This document shows positions 61,411 through 64,000 of a stretch of DNA of 64,000 bases, piece after piece (positions within the stretch are counted from its first letter, which is position 1; each line of letters opens with the position of its first letter). Position numbers and translations under genes: made by a program. This DNA comes from Bacteroidota bacterium (lineage in GTDB: Bacteria > Bacteroidota > Bacteroidia > Bacteroidales > F082). The stretch is from assembly GCA_018830105.1 (NCBI GenBank), contig JAHJTC010000011.1, positions 62,001 to 126,000 on the forward strand, written 5' to 3'. Under the pieces are notes generated by a model. The model was not told the DNA's origin and ran no database searches. It saw only the letters and a program-made list of their open reading frames with translations.

Positions 61411-64000
61411 TTAAAGTGTAACATTAACTCCTAAAGTAAAAGTACGTGTTTTGGGATACACATTGTACTGATCGAGTCCGAATGATAATCCTGTAGCTGA
61501 AATCTCGGGGTCAACTCCTGAATAATTAGTAATAGTTAAAAGATTATTGGAAGTGAAATAAATCCGAATATTTTTCACCAATTTCAAATTCTTGATATTA
61601 TATCCTATGGATACGTTGTCTAAACGAATAAAACTTCCATCTTCGAGATAATAACTACTCAGTCTTGGATTATCATCTAGGCCACGAGCTTCTTCATCAA
61701 GTGCGCTTTGCAAAACATTGATATCTGGTAACCAAATCGGGTTTCCAAAGATCAGCTTTGTTGTATTGAATATCTTGTTACCAAAAACACCCCTTACTGT
61801 GAAGCTTGCATCAAAATTTTTGTAGAAGGTAAAATAATTTGACCAGCCCAATTCAAATTTTGGCTGAGCCGAACCCACATCTCTGCGTTCTGCTTTTTCA
61901 ATTTCGCGTGTTACCCCACCAGCTTCGGTATAGAAAAGAAATTTTCCATCAGCTGAAAGTCCTGCATATTCAGGCATATACCAGGTGCCTAAAGACATGC
62001 CTGGCTTTACGATTTGTGTCCAGTTTAAATCGCCCACCAAACCACGACCTGATAACCAACCTTCATGTAGCTCTGCCATATCAAACTCATCATTTGAAAG
62101 GGTAACCACTTCTTGCTTATAAGTCGAGAATACGATTGCTGTTTTCCAGTCGAAATTTTTGTTGCGCAGAGGATAAGCTTGCACGAACATTTCAAACCCA
62201 TTTACCTTAAATTCGCCCACGTTGGCCCAAATCCTTGGAGATGGGTATGGAGGAACAGGAACTGCATACTCACCTAATAAGTCATACGTAGTTTTTTGGA
62301 AATAGTCAATCGAGCCAGAAATTTTATCTTCAAAAAGGCCGAAATCAAGACCAATGTTTAACTCGGCATTTTCTTCCCATTTGAGGTTTGGGTTGGCGGC
62401 GTGGAGATATTCCATTAGGATAGCTTCTTCACCCGTTTCAAAATTTAGTGAAGTTTCCCCTGCCTGGTAATAAGCCAAAGCTCGGTAGTTGCTAAATTCC
62501 TGACTACCCGTGATTCCATATCCAATACGTAACTTCAAGGCGTTAATAAAATTTACATCACTCATAAAATCTTCACCGGTGATATTCCACATTACTGAGG
62601 CTGAAGGAAACCATCCCCATTTATTATTAACACCGAATTTAGATGAACCATCACGACGTACGGTCGCGGTCACATAATATTTGGAGTTGAAATTATAGAT
62701 ACCACGACCAAAAAATGAAATCAAACGGTTGCTGCCTTTCCAGGATCGGATATCTCTTGGGTTGATATTTTGCAAAAAGGATAGATCGTTGGCTCCCACA
62801 TTATTAATAAATGGTTGCTTACCTTGAGCAAAAAAACCTGTGTTGAAATCTTCCTGAAAAGAATAACCGCCAACAAGGTTTATATTATGTAAGCCCAGAT
62901 CCTTATTGTAGCGCAAGGTTGTTTCTAAGATTTTAGAGCTATGATTTTCATATTGACGTTTGCCATATCCTTCGTGTTTTCCTAAACGAAGTGTTGTTGG
63001 TTCAAAATAGAAGCTTTCAAAATCATCGCGGGTATAAGCCAGGTTAACTCCCGCAGATAAGCCCCTGTATATATCAAGATCAGCCTTGAGAAATCCAAAG
63101 AACCTTTTTGCATCACGCTCATTTTGAATCATATCTACAATAGCTACCGGATTATAATATTGAAACTGACGTTCAATTTCATAAAAACTTCCATCTGCGT
63201 TTCTAACAGGGTCAGTAGGGTTTCGTTGGTAGGCCTGATAAAGCACATCATTTGGTCCGTTTCCGCCGTAATCAATATATTCATTAGTTTCAAATGTACC
63301 TGCAATACCGGCAGAAATAGTCAGTCTATCGTCAAAAGCTTTTTGATCGACATTGATACGTGCGATAGTTCTTTTTTTCTCTGTGCCTATAACTACTCCC
63401 GAGAAATCCTGATGGCTAAGTGAGGTGCGGTAAGAGGAATTATTATCACCACCTGAAACTGACAATGCATAGTTTTGTGAAGTTCCTTGTCTGAAAATTT
63501 CATCCTGCCAATCAACACTGGCACCACCATCATTAAAATTCAGGTTATTTTCTGCCACATAATTTCTAATCTGGTCCGCTGAAAGCAAGTCTAAGCGGTT
63601 AGCCACAATATCAGTGGAGAGATATGTGTTGAAGTCTATCTGCGCTTCACGGGTTCCCAATCCATCGGTTCCACGTTTCGTGGTGATGATAATAACGCCG
63701 TTGGCGCCGCGCGAACCATAAATTGCTGCTGAGGAGGCATCTTTCAATACGCTGAACGATTCAATATCCTCAGGAGCAATGGTAGTAGGGTCAACACCTG
63801 GAACACCATCAACCACATACAAAGGACTTGTTGATGTTGACAATGTTGAAGCACCCCTGATTTTTACATCGAAGCCGGAATTTGGGTCGCCGCCCTTTTT
63901 AGAAACAATAACCCCGGCCATTTTGCCTTGAATGCCCTGAATAGGGTCGGTTAAAACACCCTTATTTAATTCGTCAGCATCAATGGATAAAACGGCGCCC
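61411..64000 (-). CDS. susC: SusC/RagA-family TonB-dependent receptor (partial, N-terminus beyond right edge)
   Basis: The frame is open to the right edge, giving at least 862 residues; the signal peptide, CarboxypepD_reg domain and first part of the plug lie outside. The visible start is in the plug (DPIQGIQGKMAGVIVSKKGG), followed by the SusC hallmark VKIRGASTLS, SPLYVVDGVPGVD, EDIESFSVLKDASSAAIYGSRGANGVII. The barrel ends in KTRTFTLGVNVTL. Forms the import channel with SusD. The first gene seen of the susC-susD-susE operon. Confidence 0.95.
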   Translation of the reverse strand, partial: GAVLSIDADELNKGVLTDPIQGIQGKMAGVIVSKKGGDPNSGFDVKIRGASTLSTSTSPLYVVDGVPGVDPTTIAPEDIESFSVLKDASSAAIYGSRGANGVIIITTKRGTDGLGTREAQIDFNTYLSTDIVANRLDLLSADQIRNYVAENNLNFNDGGASVDWQDEIFRQGTSQNYALSVSGGDNNSSYRTSLSHQDFSGVVIGTEKKRTIARINVDQKAFDDRLTISAGIAGTFETNEYIDYGGNGPNDVLYQAYQRNPTDPVRNADGSFYEIERQFQYYNPVAIVDMIQNERDAKRFFGFLKADLDIYRGLSAGVNLAYTRDDFESFYFEPTTLRLGKHEGYGKRQYENHSSKILETTLRYNKDLGLHNINLVGGYSFQEDFNTGFFAQGKQPFINNVGANDLSFLQNINPRDIRSWKGSNRLISFFGRGIYNFNSKYYVTATVRRDGSSKFGVNNKWGWFPSASVMWNITGEDFMSDVNFINALKLRIGYGITGSQEFSNYRALAYYQAGETSLNFETGEEAILMEYLHAANPNLKWEENAELNIGLDFGLFEDKISGSIDYFQKTTYDLLGEYAVPVPPYPSPRIWANVGEFKVNGFEMFVQAYPLRNKNFDWKTAIVFSTYKQEVVTLSNDEFDMAELHEGWLSGRGLVGDLNWTQIVKPGMSLGTWYMPEYAGLSADGKFLFYTEAGGVTREIEKAERRDVGSAQPKFELGWSNYFTFYKNFDASFTVRGVFGNKIFNTTKLIFGNPIWLPDINVLQSALDEEARGLDDNPRLSSYYLEDGSFIRLDNVSIGYNIKNLKLVKNIRIYFTSNNLLTITNYSGVDPEISATGLSFGLDQYNVYPKTRTFTLGVNVTL

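Noticed and set aside
1-64000. CRISPR array, intact insertion sequence or prophage
   Set aside because: No regular repeat-spacer array, transposase, integrase or phage structural gene was found on either strand.

Overview
The window is chromosomal DNA from a member of the Bacteroidota, probably in or near the order Bacteroidales. The evidence is five secreted proteins with C-terminal type IX secretion (T9SS) sorting domains (YPNP-type motifs), a SusC/SusD/SusE locus, lipoproteins with Asp-rich sequence after the lipid-attached Cys, promoters with the TAnnTTTG minus-7 element of this phylum, and an RprX/RprY-like two-component pair. Assignment to a genus is not possible by reading alone.

Left end, 1-2970: an AT-rich accessory segment. 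Its minus strand carries a membrane-anchored NUDIX-like protein cut by the window edge and a DUF2188 protein. Its plus strand carries a tightly overlapping three-gene operon: a sigma-70-like factor, a small helical protein of unknown family, and an ImmA/IrrE-type zinc peptidase. A perfect nested inverted repeat (874-956) lies immediately before the operon. Three degenerate 23-24 bp direct repeats (2906-2968) lie just before the initiator tRNA gene (3059-3130). The segment therefore starts at the 3' side of a tRNA, a usual place for integrated elements. The sigma/unknown/peptidase unit is the best candidate in the window for a little-described system; by inference it is a protease-released sigma-factor switch.

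Core block, 3237-9512: era-der-S4 protein-EEP-family lipoprotein on the plus strand, then a glycosyltransferase, dihydroorotase and repeat lipoprotein on the minus strand. 9671-15713 holds a TonB-dependent receptor followed by a secreted endonuclease I-like protein and, upstream, a lamin-tail-domain secreted protein. 15992-20233 holds folE and mfd. 20343-26300 runs on the plus strand: trhO, hpt, a double-length adenylate kinase with a degenerate second half, and a two-CBM20 4-alpha-glucanotransferase. 26414-29469 holds two small minus-strand genes (one a 48-residue zinc ribbon), deoC, a secreted thioredoxin-like protein and a lipoprotein. 29598-41381 holds recQ and a DUF4296 lipoprotein, divergent from kdsD, then a CMD-family protein, a DUF5686 outer-membrane protein, lptB, pssA, a porin-like protein, queA and a MarC-family gene.

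Signalling and envelope block, 41651-49954: a TPR histidine kinase, an M48 lipoprotein protease, a second secreted zinc-protease-like protein, an RprXY-like pair divergent from a small Cys/Lys-rich exported protein, OsmC, a hotdog thioesterase and a lipoprotein.

Right end, 50050-64000, all minus strand: a starch or alpha-glucan locus. It contains SusC (cut by the right edge), SusD, a SusE/SusF-like starch-binding lipoprotein and, further downstream, a T9SS-exported GH13 amylase. A C10 cysteine peptidase, two lipoproteins and an MBL-fold ribonuclease lie between them. The GH13 enzyme would cut surface glucan, SusCDE would capture and import oligosaccharides, and the separate GH77 enzyme at 23589 would process them inside the cell.
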